DNA of 64,000 nt from Anarhynchus alexandrinus (lineage: Eukaryota > Chordata > Aves > Charadriiformes > Charadriidae): NCBI GenBank assembly GCA_008711295.1, contig VUYV01000121.1:1921436-1985435 (forward strand). The letters are read 5' to 3'. Shown one piece after another: positions 23,501 through 37,600 of the stretch (position 1 is the first letter of the stretch; the number at the start of each line of letters is the position of its first letter). The notes beneath the pieces are model-generated. The model was not told where the DNA came from. It was given only the letters and a program-made list of their open reading frames with translations, and did not search any database. The position numbers and the translations under genes are program-made.

Positions 23501-26500
23501 ATCTATACACTTTCCTTGGGATTAATCCAGTTCAGGGAGGGAATTTATATTTTTCCCCAAGGGCTCTGGGTAGCAGAACTACTTTGCTGAGAGATCAGAT
23601 CAGGGTAATATACCATGCTTTTCCTCTACAGTGAACAGCATGCACAAAAACTCTCATCCAGAAAGCTAAATTTAAGGTCATGGACTTCAGCCAGCTTAAA
23701 GCTAAACACATAATTAAGACCTTGGCTGGAGAGAGGTTCAGTTAAGCTTGCAAATTGGTGCACAGCCATCCCCTGATTTCAGACCACCTGTACTTCTGCA
23801 ACAACAATCCCTGTTCTCAGATATAAAAGGGAGTTGCATGCAGGTGTATCAATAGGAATCACATTCGTGTTTCAGGAAGGTATAATTTGCTACTCTTAGG
23901 AATCAATGGAGTTCTTCCAGATTTTCCTCTGCATAATAAAATGAAAATTGCTGTTCAATTTCATTCCTTGATGTCTTGCTGATTTTTCCCTCCCACTGAA
24001 TAGCTAAATTATTTTCCAGATATAACAAGTTCACTTCCCTGAACTTTAATTTTTTTAATATATTTTCTGGCCCTTTCTTGAGCTTCTAAGTGCCTGTGTA
24101 AAATTGAACTTGTCCACACTCAACCAGCATTCACCACTTTTACTGATTTAGCTGCCTCTGAGAATTTCCATTTTATTTCTCTTCCAGATCAATAACGAAG
24201 TTATTTAGTAAGATCTGAAAATTACTTAACTAGATAGCTTTCCTATGTAACTATGACTGGATATCCCAGTTTTCAGGCCATGTCACAACACCCTTCATAA
24301 GGCAATCTGAAATAATTTTCAACGAAGCCTTCAGAAGGCATTCAGTCTCCTGTCTCCACTCTCATGTGAAGTTCATAGGCATAATAGAAGCGTTGGTACA
24401 AGGGGTACCTGTAGAGACTAAAAAGGATATCCGAATACAAAGGATAACTTACATACAAAGTTTAATTATAGACAGTGTATGGCAAGACTCAGAGTACTCC
24501 AACCACCCCCCATCTTCAGAGCATCTCCACTGAGCTCCCTCTCTGAAGCCAAAGGACTTTCCTCACCCAATTCTCACCTGTGCAAGCACAAGTTTCACAG
24601 CCTGGAATGACAACCCCGTCCCGAGTAAGGAGCTTTTTCTTATCTACAAGATAATAGGAGACAGTTTTTTGTTGCGCACAAATAGACCTTCCCAGCTTTC
24701 TAACCTCTCTCATTCCTCTCAGTAGATTTGCCTGTGACTTCCTGTAAGTGCAAGCTGTTAGCATTGTAAGTGACTTTTCATTGAATACATTAATATTGTA
24801 GAGAACTCACATTTTACCCCTAGCGCCCACTGGAATCTGTATTATCTCACTCAGTAACCCATTTCTGCTTCTGTTCTTTAGAGCACTTCAGATGATGAAC
24901 GCAAACATTTTTGTGTTTCTTTAAAAAACACAAGTAGTTTCCTTAACAGTTCTGTCACCGCAGTTTCTGCTTTCACATCCAATATTTTTATTCCTGCTGA
25001 CGTGCAATTTCAAAACAACTGGCACAATGCTTTTAAATTATAAACATCCTCTAAATAGATTATTTGCTGCCAAAGCACTTTATTAAGCCTATCAACTCCT
25101 CCTTTGGATTACTAATTCAATGCTAATTTTGAAGGACAAGGTTATGAGGGTACATACGGCTCTTGCAGCATTTATTATTTAAAAAAACCTATTATAAACT
25201 CAGGTAGCACCATAGCCATTTGTGAAGCATTAATGATAAAAGAAAGGCAAAAGCCACCAAAACCAAAATATACAACCACAGGAAGGATGGCTTCTTTTCT
25301 CTTTTTTTTTTCTTTTTTAACTGGAACACAGGTAGTAGACAACATGAAAATTTTATATATATATATGAAAATAACATTTTCATATAAGAGACAGACATGT
25401 ATTAGCAGCCACCCAACTATTTTGGCACAAAATAGTCTTCATAAGGCAGGCTACAATCTTTACATATAAGCATATCTTTAAAATTTCTAGGTATAATTTT
25501 CCTGGATCGTGGGCTGTACGTGTCACCCCGATTAGAAGGTGCCAAAACCTCTCAGTCCAATTCTGGATTATAGTGGATAAAGGAGAAACAGCCTTAGTTC
25601 CTGTAGATCCTATGCTGCCTTCTTCCCTCCTTAGAGGTGGCAAGATCACCCCATCAGCGTCCTGCTATCAAATACCATAGGACACAGGCTTATCTGTAAC
25701 ACTCTGGCTCCTTGGCTGTTCCCTCCTAAAGACTGACCCCTCAACCATCCGAGCATGCTGGACTCTACACCAAAGGTTTGTGGCCAGAAGAGATTCTGTG
25801 GTTTAGCTTGTGCCAGCCCACCTCAGACCTGCTGAGAAGAACAAGTCTTTTCAGATTGTGTGCCAGCAAAAGAGTCAAGCCCAGAGGTTAAGGCAGACTA
25901 CTGAGCTGCTTACTACACCAACAAGCCTATAAATTACATCCCTTGCAGGAAAGGTCATCATGAACCCCATGAGGGATTCAGATGGTATGAAAACCGAGGT
26001 TGATTTTCCCAGGACAGAAGGGGACGAACACTTCCATCTCACTTAGTCTTATCTGCACCCACCCAAACATTCCACTTAAAAAACAGATTGCAATATTTTT
26101 GTTGTAAAGACCAACTGTTTCATTATCTTTGTCCTCCCTGTTTTTGTTGTTTTGGTTTTCGGGGTTTTTTTCCACACAATTTGAAATATAAAACACAATT
26201 AAACATCTTTCTGGCTTATTATACTCAGATAAGAACTCATTTTCATGAAATTATAGTCAACTGCAAGAGCTTTAAAGTAATTCCAGAGGAACTATGCTGA
26301 CCAGAATAATGGGGTTAGAAGTCAAGTACAATGGCATATAGGACAAGAAATATTTTCTTTCTAAAAATCAGATTTTTAGTGGAACTTGTCTGCTCTGCTT
26401 GTAAGACTTATTCCTCCACGTTCTGTAAGAAACCTCTGTTCTGTCACCTTTCTTAAAAAGAAAATCACAGATATAGTAACTGCATATAAAACTTCTAAAA

Positions 26501-28295
26501 AATACACATCTCTCCTTTTGAGAGCATCTAAACCATAATTTGATTATATCCCTATAATTATAATTTAATTATCTTATAATAGTTTCTTATAGATTTCACT
26601 TTGAATCACTGTTTTAACACTTGATGAAAAAACCTACTGTGTCAAACATAAAAAGGAAATGTGGATTGAAACCATATATGGGAACATAATTATACAGCAA
26701 TTAAAGTACAACTGCATACTGATTACTGGAAAATTTAGAGCAACTGACATAGTAAAGGCATTTTTCTCTTTTAATGTGGTATGTTAGGATGATTTTCTTT
26801 CTTTTATTTTATTTTAGCAATTTCATCATCTTGATTTTTTTTTCCCAAGCTTAATTTTACATGGAAGCTTGTTTAAAAAACATTGTCTTGGAGACACTTA
26901 ACTTTCTTGGGCTGCATACCTCACATAAAGCAATGTTTGGGTCACGTCACTATCACCTTATAATTTTATTGATATGAATATTAAACTAGCATTCAGTTAA
27001 ATATGCTTGGTCATTCAGTGGGAAATACAAGCCTTCCTCTAGGATTCCACTTATACTCAAGACACAAGATTAATTCAAATCTCTCTTGAAAGCAATTCAC
27101 AACTGCACTTTTTACAAAACATTGTAGTGTGAACCATCCTTTGAATCAGGTCCCAATTCCACAACGTACTTAAAATGTGCTTAAGTCTCTTTGAAATAAC
27201 CAAAAGACTGAACTGTCCTCACTTTCTGAAGACCTCCATTGCTAATACAGAGAAATAAGTATGCTAGATATGCTTTCATCGGGGTGATACAGTTTTCCCT
27301 TTTTCTTTTGTTATTTCTCTTTTTTTACAGAGAACTTTAGTACTCAGCTGCAATAGTTTTGTCACTCTAACTGGCTCTATCTGTCCTCTAACTCTGTCTT
27401 AACACAGCACACAAGTATCTCTATCACATTAAAAAAGTAATAGCTGCATCTGGAAAGAGATAGACTTTCTAATATCTGTGATTTGCACAATAGACCAAAT
27501 ATCCAACCTTAGGTTATAAGTTGGAGATGCATTTTTTTGCAGCTAAGCCTTTTTGTATTCACAGTGTAAATGGAAATTGGTATTTGTTCACATAACAATT
27601 AGATTAAGCTTCTAGATGCTATTCATCTGTGCACGCAAATTTGATAACAGGCATAAATATGCAAATTTTGAATTACATACACTTTTTAAAAGACTAGCCC
27701 ATAACATCACTACTTTCCTCACTGTCTTTAATCAAGTGCCTTGTTTAGTGCTTAAACACAATTCACATAACTATCAACAATGTAAAACTGAAAACGCAGG
27801 AGAAAAGGATAAGAGCTATTGCACAGGAAATTAATGTAATAGATTTATGACAACAGCAACCAGTTGTGAATTAATGAGTAACTAGTGAGTGATAAGTCCT
27901 TGAAGCAATCTGTCATACAGGTATATCCCAACAGGTAAATTAAGGTAGAAGATATTTACTAAGTATTTGTTTACACTTGATACAAAATAATGTTTATTGT
28001 AAGAATAATTCATAACGTATTATGCTTCAACTATTCCTTTCCTTGTTTAGACTTGAATGTTGCGGATGATGTGACTGTCATTTAACAAGCTGTACTTACT
28101 ATTTAAAATCACATTTCTTCTAGACCCCTCATTTCCAAAAGTACTGACAGAAAGGAAAAAGGTAAAAAAGGACTAAAGCAACTGATCTACAAGGAAAAAC
28201 AGTTCTGCCAAAATGGATATACTTTCTTTGAGAATGAATATCAGCATGAAATACCTGGATAGACACAATTAGCTTTTCAAAGGTGTGTCTTAAGA
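23501..28295. other. Unique AT-rich DNA, no gene seen
   Basis: No exon, RNA gene or transposon is recognisable. A short (TA)n lies at 25354-25366. Strings such as 'ccctataattataatttaattatcttataat' near 26550 make parts very AT-rich. Open frames are short and without domains. Confidence 0.6.
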
Positions 28296-28408
28296 GCGAG
28301 CATAATGGTTCAGTAGTTAGGGCCCAAGACTAGGACTTGAGGCAGCTGGCTTCAACTACGGCATCTGTCATGGGTGATCATTTGTGTGACCTTAGGTGAG
28401 ACACTTGG
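28296..28408 (+). mobile_element. MIR-type tRNA-derived SINE
   Basis: This is the best SINE candidate in the window. It opens with a tRNA-like head ('cataatggttcagtagttag', then 'gcccaagactaggacttgag'). An A-box-like 'tagttaggg' lies near 28315 and a degraded B box 'ggcttcaactacgg' near 28348. The family's unique part follows, with 'tttgtgtgaccttaggtgag' and 'acactt' near 28381-28406. The order and spacing match MIR-type SINEs of amniotes. The 3' boundary is unclear and the copy is old, with many substitutions. It is not a functional tRNA: the cloverleaf arms do not pair. Confidence 0.65.
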
Positions 28409-31299
28409 GACCGACAGTAGCGCAACTTAACCCAGAGATCAACTGCAGCTCAATACCAGACCAGTTTTAGACTGGGCACTGCAGCCCTTTTGCTGACATG
28501 ACATGGAGCTCACGAGAAGTGACTCACCTCAGTGGGGACCCAGGTGCCATGTGGCTTTTGCACTGGGCTCCAGACTGAAGGCTGCGCCTTTAGAGAAATA
28601 ACCTGTCAAGATCTGATCGGCTCAGAAGTAGACATCTAAGAGAAGCTGCAGAAGTCCAACCACCTATCAACAGTTTTCAGACTAGTGCCGCTGCCATTAC
28701 GGCTACGACAGGGGAAACACTAGCCAGGAAAACATTTGGAAAAGCTCAGGTTGTTCCCCAGCGCATCTGTTTTTTTCCCTTTAAAAACAGAAAATACAAG
28801 AAAACCTTGAAAACAGAGCAAAAGTGCAACAGTGACAAAATCACTCTGATTTTGCAAAGGACCTACAACGAGAGCTCTCAGAAGTAAAACATCCCAATCA
28901 TTTCCCTGTGCATGATCCCAGAAGCCAGTAGTGATACTTTACGGACCGTAATGATTCCCGTTTCAGTGCTCATCAACAAAGGTAAGTCTGGAGAGGGAAG
29001 ACCATACTCTGAAGTTTTACACTGGTGACTTCTCTTTCTGGTCATATTCTGAACAAATACCATACAGAAAGAATAAAAATGTACAAAATACAGTCCACTC
29101 TCCTTAAACAAACTCTGCTTTCAAGATCTGGAGAAGAAAGAAGCAGAGTAGCATCTTGCTTAAGTAAGGCAAAAGCAAAATGGAGGAGGAAATCCAGCAC
29201 TGGATAGCAGAGGTCTCCTGAAAGATAAATCCTTCCAGCATTATTTGCATAGTGTTTCAAACTGTTGGCATCAGAATATCTTACCTAATGACTGGATTTC
29301 ACATTCTGCTTTCCCTACTCTCCTGTTTGCTTTTATTTTAGCATGCAACAGTCTGTTTAACATAATTTCAAACTGTATACAGTGCTGTAACACATGAGAC
29401 AGGAGCAGAGACAGTTACGTGTCTCAACAGCCTGAAAGCAAACCTGGTAGCAGCCACCTCTTTCACTGCTGTGAAAAAGAGCAAGAACAGAGCATCAGAG
29501 CAGTGCCAGTCTCTGCAGGATGCGCTGCCTCTTCTCCCAGGTGGCACTCCCTCTGATCCCCTGCCAGACAAAAGGTATTTCTTTCATACGCATGTTTTAA
29601 GGCAAGCGGTAGCTGTTAAATCCTAAGGAGAACGTATTATCAAGCCTGAGATTCAAGCAGAAAGAGAAATCTGAGAATGACAATATATTAGAAAAAATAA
29701 TTAAAAAAAAATCTATGTATCTTTTAAAAGAGTTTACTGTATACATCAGACTGATTTACTGATGTTAAATAATGGGTGTGCCTACAGGTTTTCTTTGTTA
29801 TTTCATTTCCTACAGCAACAAGACCTTTGCATTATGATTGTGCTGCTATTTGTGAACAACTTGTGGTATTTCAGAGGTACTTTTTAAAATGCATTCTCAG
29901 TATAAATTTAGTGTTTTGAGGCTCTGATCTAGGTAGGGACCTCATCTGTCAGGAGTCCTGGACACTCTGAACCAATCCAGGCAGACAAGAGTTAACAGAA
30001 GGATGCCCAGTGATTTAAAGGGGATCTTAACCAATTTCCACAGCCTGAGGTAATAACAGTGCCTTTGAGGGCAAATGAGACAAAAAGTACAATGCCTTGA
30101 ATTTAGGTGGTGGGGACCACAGGGACACAAGGGTGCAGAGGCGGAGAGAGAGGTCTTCAGTTATTTGCTTTTTCACTATATGTAGATCTTGTAATTCCTT
30201 TTTTCCCCTCAAAGGGTATATCCATAATTTAGATTTCCAAAGCCCAAACTTAAAATCTACAAAATGTACATTTAAATAGTGCAAATGAATTATGCAGAGG
30301 CTAAGGATGCGTAGGTGTAAGTCCACAAGGAACCTCAGCAATATTGTTGTCTTGGCATTAATAAATCTTGCATTAGAAAAAGTGAAATTTCACTGACTAC
30401 CCTAAATCCAAACCTGTCATCACTGCTTACTCTATTTTCATTTGACTAAGTGCTGGTACAAAGGTATTGTATATTCTACCAGCAGAACTTGGTATTCTTC
30501 TTTATACTTGCTAGCCATAAAGTCTCCCACTGGTTTTACATTCTTCTCTATTTTAATTTTACCTCATTTAATATTAATTCATATCCTCTAAATATGCAGA
30601 ACCGCAGATACCTAGAAATTAAGGCAGGCAGTGGTCCCTGGAGCACACCTTTGCAAACTCCTTCCTGTTTTGTTGAGAATTAAGATTTATTCAACCTTCC
30701 ATCTGTAACTGTCCCTCTGTTGTGTACTTCTGACCAAGAAGAAAGAATAATTCATAGTCACGTAAGCCAAATAAATGTTAAAACATCCTCAAAATTGGTG
30801 TCCGTAACAAAAACACTTTCCTACAATTTTCCTACAGTCACCTGGTAAAGTAGTTGCTACAGTTTAACGTTTCATTGACCCACAGGAAAAAGAGATTTGA
30901 GACTACATAAGTGAGTCAAAGCCATCACTCTAGGATGGAAAGGCTAAGTAGTAAGAAAATTGACCCAGGCACAGATCTGTTCTACCATAGGCAGATTGTT
31001 ACAGATATCCATCCTAGCTAGACTTAAATCCAATTAAAGCAAAAACTAAGTGTGTAAGAAATGCCACACTGCACTGGATGGGTCATCCTTCCAGCCCAGC
31101 ACTCTTTCTGTCTGTCTGTGGTATCAGGGGACACTGGTCAGGGGATGCCTGGGCACTCTCTGCCATTGGTTCCCCTCACACTGCCCCAGCATCCACAGCT
31201 GTTACCGCTGGGATGAAGGAGGGCACATCCCTTCTTGTTCCTGGTTATGAACCTGTTGTTCATGAAAGTGCGTAATGCCTCTCTGGTCCTGCTGGTACG
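28409..31299. other. Unique non-coding DNA, no gene seen
   Basis: No exon or RNA gene is recognisable. The stretch 28430-28730 is somewhat richer in GC and non-repetitive, but carries no frame or domain I can name. Frames at 28878-29111 (-) and 30027-30341 (-) show nothing conserved. A (TCTG)n patch lies at 31107-31120. Confidence 0.55.
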
Positions 31300-31640
31300 G
31301 CCTGTGCTCCATGTCCTCCTCTGGCAACAAATTCCAGATGTTCACTAACGCCTGGGTAAGGAAGTACTTCCTTTAACTGCTCCAAGTAACAGTTTTAAGA
31401 AATACCCCTAGCATGAAGTTTTACGTTTGCTGTATTCACCACCTCCTAGAGTTTGTAAATCTATGTCCTACCCCTTTCTCAGCCTCAGCTGTTTAAAATA
31501 GATGTGCCAAACCAGCTTTCCTACCGCCTCCTCATACAGCAGCAGTTACAACCCCAACACCAGTTCGGTGGCCTTTCCTCACACTTTCTCTTAGCTCTGT
31601 CCTGCCTGAGATGTGGACACCAGAATGGCACCAAAGTCCT
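31300..31640 (-). mobile_element. Ancient CR1/L3-type LINE fragment
   Basis: The + strand carries, in order, phrases that are the reverse complement of the 3' region of ancient CR1/L3 LINEs. They are 'ggcaacaaattccagatgtt' near 31323, 'gtaaggaagtacttcctt' near 31356, 'ctcctcatacagcagcagtt' near 31528, 'ggtggcctttcctcacac' near 31567, and 'gagatgtggacaccagaatg' near 31608. This is the same order found in this family across reptiles and birds. No coding frame survives. Open frames through it (31504-31737 +, 31532-31876 -) are incidental. Recognition is from memory of the family, not alignment. Confidence 0.65.
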
Positions 31641-34600
31641 GTACCCACCACAGGTCTGCAATGATTTCCTCTGTCTTTTCCCAGTACCTTTTCTGCTGAG
31701 CAGACACCGCATAAGATACCGCACATCACCCATTTAAATTGACTGTGAATCCGAACTTTATGCAATGTCCTTCCTTCTGCTTTCCAATTCTCTTTTCTGC
31801 CCAAAGCATAAGCAAAATGAGTTTTTACAGCAGAACATGATACTTTTAAGCCAAGGACAACACATACAGAAAGCACATGAATCCTTTTTACTGGATTAGG
31901 ACCGTTTCCATGTTTACTATTAGATCTTTCCCCACAAATGACTGTCTAACCATAGCTTCTTTATGATCTAGCTCCAGAGCTGTCAAGACAGAGCTGTACG
32001 AGCAGGCTGTAATACAATTCAGGGTCTAAAGGCAGAACAGATCATTAATTTTTGTAAAAGCAACCAAAGATTCAAACACCCAGAAGGGAAATGCTTATGT
32101 GCATTCTCAATATCAGGCACATTACTTAAATACTAGCTAGAATAAAGGCTTAAATGAGCTACACTGGCCACAGTGTCATTACCAATACCTATATCCATTA
32201 ATTACGTCTTCATCTAATCTTTAAACCTTTTCATCAGATATGGCTGTTTTTAAAGCATTTTCATCTCAAAAACTATTCTCTCTTCCAACTGTAAAGCAAT
32301 TATGAAATGGCACATATAAATAGTATAATCCAAAAGTAGAACTTAGTACCTTTCAAAAGCCATCATCAAAATTATTAACAGTGATTAATGATTTTGGATA
32401 CTCAGGCCACTTTTGTTTCCAAGTGTTATTTTCAGCATTTTACATATGTACATGCAAATCTAAGTGTATGCTTTAAAGGAAGCAAAATAAAAAAGTTAAG
32501 TGCCATGAGTTAATACATGACAGCCATCTACAGTCAATGAACTGTGACCAATTAAAAATAAATATGAAACATAAAATCCAAGAGCAAACAAATAAATTTG
32601 TCAACTAGAAAACTTCAAATTAGATTCATTATTAGGAAGATAGGTAGCGACTGCATCTAATAAAATGTGAAAGGAGTACATTGCCATAAACGTGGGTTGT
32701 GAGATATTGCCATGGCAAGATGCAATGAAATATCACAATGTGTCACAGCCTTTACTGAAAATCAAAAAGCAGAAAATTAGCCACAATGTAACCTTCTGAT
32801 TCTTCTAAATCCTCATCAATTTGTCCTTCAACCAGAGCAGGCTTCGTAACCAAAGGTGTTCACCTTCCTACAATCAAAGGAAACATTTTATTTCTCACTT
32901 GCAGCTTATCTGAACTCTGCAGGAATGACTATTGATGCAATGATGACCAAATAATAGAAGTTAAGGTTCAACTATCAGTACCTTCTTTCTGCATGTAATC
33001 TGGTATTGCTATTAGGAAGAAGAAACAGGCTGTACTTTCCAATTCAAATATAATGAGAATTCTTCATGCTTCAGTCATGAACTTACCTGTAATATTTACT
33101 GAAAGAATGTGCATGCCAAAGGATTAAAAGCCAACAAAGGTCTATCTATCAGTATCTTATTACTGTTAGATGGTTTTGGGTGGGTGTTCAGGATTTTTTT
33201 GCTTGTTTGGGGTTCCACTCCCCTCCCCCCTGACCTTGCTTTTCTCTAGTTTCTTAATCAATATTAAAAACATTGTTTTAGCAACTACTAAATCAAGCAA
33301 TCTCATGATTCTGCAGGTTTGACGAATGAATAAATCTTTGCATAGGCAGAAATTAACGAGGTCCCTTTTTAATAATCTTTTTCATTACTGTGTAAAAAAC
33401 CCCTGCCATAAAGGCTGCCAGCGCTGTGCAGGAGAGGTCATCTGACTCTTCACATCATCTTGAGGTTCAGAGGGATTTTTTTTTGCCCAGGCAGGCCTGT
33501 TATCAATGCTGCTTCTCAGAACATCTCTAGATAAAACAGGTCCCTGGCACTCTTTCTGCTCTCAAATTTCTTCACTTGTCCTATACTGCTGCTGTTCTTC
33601 CGTTTTGTTTTCACTTACCCTATTTTGTTATGTGCCTCTATTGCCAGAAGAAAGTATTTTTTCTTTAGTTTTCCAATACTATACTTAATGCCACACTAAT
33701 GCTCCTACCAATATTCTGCATATACTAAGAACGTAATTTCTCATGCCTTTTCGTATTTGAGCTCCAGAAGGATGTTCTTTCTCTCTCTGTGAATAAGGCA
33801 ACATTGGCATAATTTTTTACCTGACCTGATGAATTCTGGACATCAACATGTCAGACACAAATACTAAGTTTGAGCACAATTGAGTGCTTCCTGCAAGCAG
33901 AGATAAACCTTTGAAACTCTGTGGAAAACAGGTTGTAGTCCTTTGGTACTTGCTAGATTTATATTAAATACAAATATATTCTAGTCACAATTAGTCATGT
34001 ATCTTTCCCCATTCATTCTGAAACATCTGTCTTTTCACACTAAGTTATGGTTTTAATAAATATAGAGGAAGATTTTACATTTCTGCATGGATACTCAGTA
34101 AGAATATTTAGCTGACAAGAGCTACAGAGGTCACACCTCATTGGTGTTTCAATATTTCTCTGTACTACGTGAATATATTTACATTTTTCTCTACTTTTCA
34201 GTTTTGGTTAATGCTTCTCTATCTCAGACAATTTAAAAAAAAAACCCTAAATAATATTGCAGATATTTAAGATTTGTGGCAGCTATGTTACTATGCACTT
34301 ATCTACATGCATTTTTGCACATAATTAAGGAACTACACATAGTATCCCTATTAATGCAATTTATCCACAATAATGAACCCTGACCAAAAAAAAAAAAATA
34401 TATATTTTGAACCCACAACCTCAACAAATACCCCTACAAGCTGCATTAATGTCAGTGTTTCTATAGCAATTAATGTAACTACTAAAATTTCTTCCTCGTT
34501 ATCAGCCAATGTCATGTGCTTGATTAACTTACACCCAAAATGTTACCCTCTCTTCTTTGTCACCGAGAAAATGCTAACAACTTGATTCATTCTTTTTGAT

Positions 34601-37600
34601 TAGCAGTTTCAATTGCCAAAGGTGATGGCAAATATCTTATTTTTTTTCAATAATTTTAGAACTGCTATGGAGTAAGCTTTTGAAATACCTTCAGTCCTTT
34701 TTTGTTACAATAATCAGATTTTTTAGGATTCTGTCTCATAACAGCATGCCAGAATTCTCTTGCTTGTCTGAGACATCTGGTATTTGCAGAGGAAAAAAGA
34801 TTCTTCCCTAATGAAACCTAAAAAGAAACATTTCTGCATATGCAAGATGGAACTAATTTGAAAGTATGAAGAAAGGTATGGTTTCCCTCCCTAAACAGTA
34901 ACGTTTCATACAGAAAAAATTCTCCAGAACTACTAGCATAATATTTTTTCCCAAAATAATTATGGAACTGATTCATTCTTGCATTACTCCAGTCCCAAAA
35001 TACATTGAAATCAACAGACTTCAAAACTAGAATTATGCTGCAATGAATCAGTTTTTGCATATATTTAGCCAAACTATTTCCAGATATGTGTCTTTTTAAT
35101 ATTAAAAACAACCTCTACAATGCATGTATTTCTGCACCTGGATATCAAACTACTCATGCGTACTCTAACTAATCCTTAGAGATTCCCTTAACCCACTTTT
35201 TTTTTTGTGCCAGACAGAAATAATGAAATACTGAAAAATTATATAAAACAATGAAAATCAATGGTGATCTTTGTTTTCTCATCTTCCCTCATGATGGCCT
35301 GAAAGTTCTTCTCTGCTCTTGGCTTCACAAAAAGGAATAAATTCATTTCCTTGAGGATCCCTTCCTTGGTCAAATATTGTGGGGTGCTCCAGTTACACGT
35401 TCTCTTCAGTATCTATCCATCTCGTGAGTACAGATGGATTTCCAAACTAGAAGAGTCCTTATACTATATATTTTATAAACTATGAAAATCTTTATGTTAT
35501 CTATATCCAGAGCACTCAAAGGTGCAAGAAGCAAAGCCCAGCCTTCTACTGATGAGGACAGCCATACTATAGAGACGTGATTGGACTGAAGTTATACCTC
35601 ATTAAAAGGAGGATGCGCAGAAAGCACCAGATGCAAAACTACCAGACTCTAGTGCTACTACTGAGTTTTCAGAGATATAGAATCATATCTCTGTGTATCT
35701 TGAAAATAAAAGTATTTCACATATCAGAAAGGAAAAGAAAAAAGAGGGAGAAGAGCTCTATCACTGCCTCTTCCAAAATACATTTTTAAAAGTACATGAA
35801 AATCACCACTAGAAAACTGAGTATTTAGCAAATTAAAAAGCATGACTGAAGAGAGTTAGGCATCCAGCATCATGAAATGTCACAGATAGATCACTCAACT
35901 TCAGCGTGACAGTGCCTATTTTGAAAAAGGATACGATTAAAATATATGTATGCTGACACAGAAAGTAAGCACACAGGAGATTAAGCAAGCATAAGCAATA
36001 GTTAAACTCTTTTGAGGATCTATGAAAGATAATAGTAAAGCAGCGAGCTTGAATTTCTGCTTAACTGATTTTTTTTTGAGTAGGCTTGCCAAGAGTAGCA
36101 GTTATACAGTTTTAGAAATAAGAACTATGTGGAAAAAAATTTTTAAAAATCCCCACTGTTGAAAACGTTACTACCTATAGACTGCTCACTCAAGCTATGC
36201 CTGATTTCACATATAAATTCACTATGTTACAACTCAGTATCAAAACTGAAATTAAAATTGCACTTTATTCATCAATACATAGATAGGAACACACAAACGG
36301 AGATCCATTTTCTGAGCTGTGTATTTGCCTGTTTAAGCATGACTCCAGATCCAGCCAGAAAATCTTTGTATTTACTCAGTTTCAGGTTTTGACTTTAAAC
36401 ATTCTGAAAAGTGTACATTCACCTTGTGTGTTTCTCCTGCTTAAAGATTTCAGCCTTCAGTCATGTTAAACTAGGATCATGGGTATCACAGATGTCCTTA
36501 TATTTATTACTAAATTCCTCACATTGCAGGATCTACCATTCTGAGTGGTACCATAGATATCTGCAGAAGCCTTTTTGACTTCTACCTGTCACATGCTCCA
36601 TTAAAAGAGGTTTGAAAAATATGTAAAAAATTTGAAGTCATCAATAATAACAATCAACAATAACAAGCACTGATCTATCATTACATTTTCAGTATTTTTC
36701 AGTAAAAGCTGTTGCCTGGTTCCAACAAATCACACCAAGACTTTACACAATTCTACATTTATGTTGATTTCTCATTAATCCAGCTTTCTGGATTTTTGAC
36801 TTTGAGCTTTTAAACAAAGTGTCCATGGCTATGACGGAATAGCCTTTTAGCCAAGAAAAGAACCTACTTTGCTGAGAAACTAAGAGATTTACAATAAGAG
36901 ACCAAATTTACAAAGATAAATTTAAATCAGAGATAAAATCCTGTTAGACCAGGGATTCTCCACCTTGACATTCACGCATTATTCCTTCCAATGTTCCAAG
37001 GAAATACTGTCCAGTATTTTTTTCTGTCATTTTTTTTTCCACTTTCTCTTTTTAGTTGTACACCAGCAGATGCAGCGCAGCAGAATCTGTATTAAATGTA
37101 TCAACTCTTTACTGAGTCGGTAGACCAAACAAGCAGATCAAAACTTTATGCAAATCACATAACCACTACTTGATGATGATTTTTTGCCAATGGGTATCTG
37201 AAATTGACATGGATATTGGATTAAGTGCTAGAGAAGACACGACAAATCTGTTTTCCATACCACCACAAAGAGCATGATTGAGACTTAGCAGCTTCCATCT
37301 GAGTGCCTGCGCCGTGCTGAAAACACGCAGTATGGCCATCCTGTGATAATGGCTGTGATAACAGAGATCCACTTCCTATCTGCCTCCTCATGCGCTTGTT
37401 ATTGTCACTTACTGTCTAAGCAGTAGTCATCAAGGACACGCACGTCCTGAATTTAGATCAGACAAAAATAACCAGCCAAAAATCTAGTTAGCCTTAAATG
37501 GCAGAGCACACATGTAAAGCGTTTGTGCTTGTGGTCCGACAGGTGATGGTAGCTGGAAGCAGTTAAAACCAACACCCAGCATCACTCTCCACCTGCTGCC

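Noticed and set aside
28296..28370. tRNA gene
   Set aside because: A- and B-box-like words are present but the cloverleaf stems do not pair and family-specific SINE sequence follows, so it is a tRNA-derived SINE.
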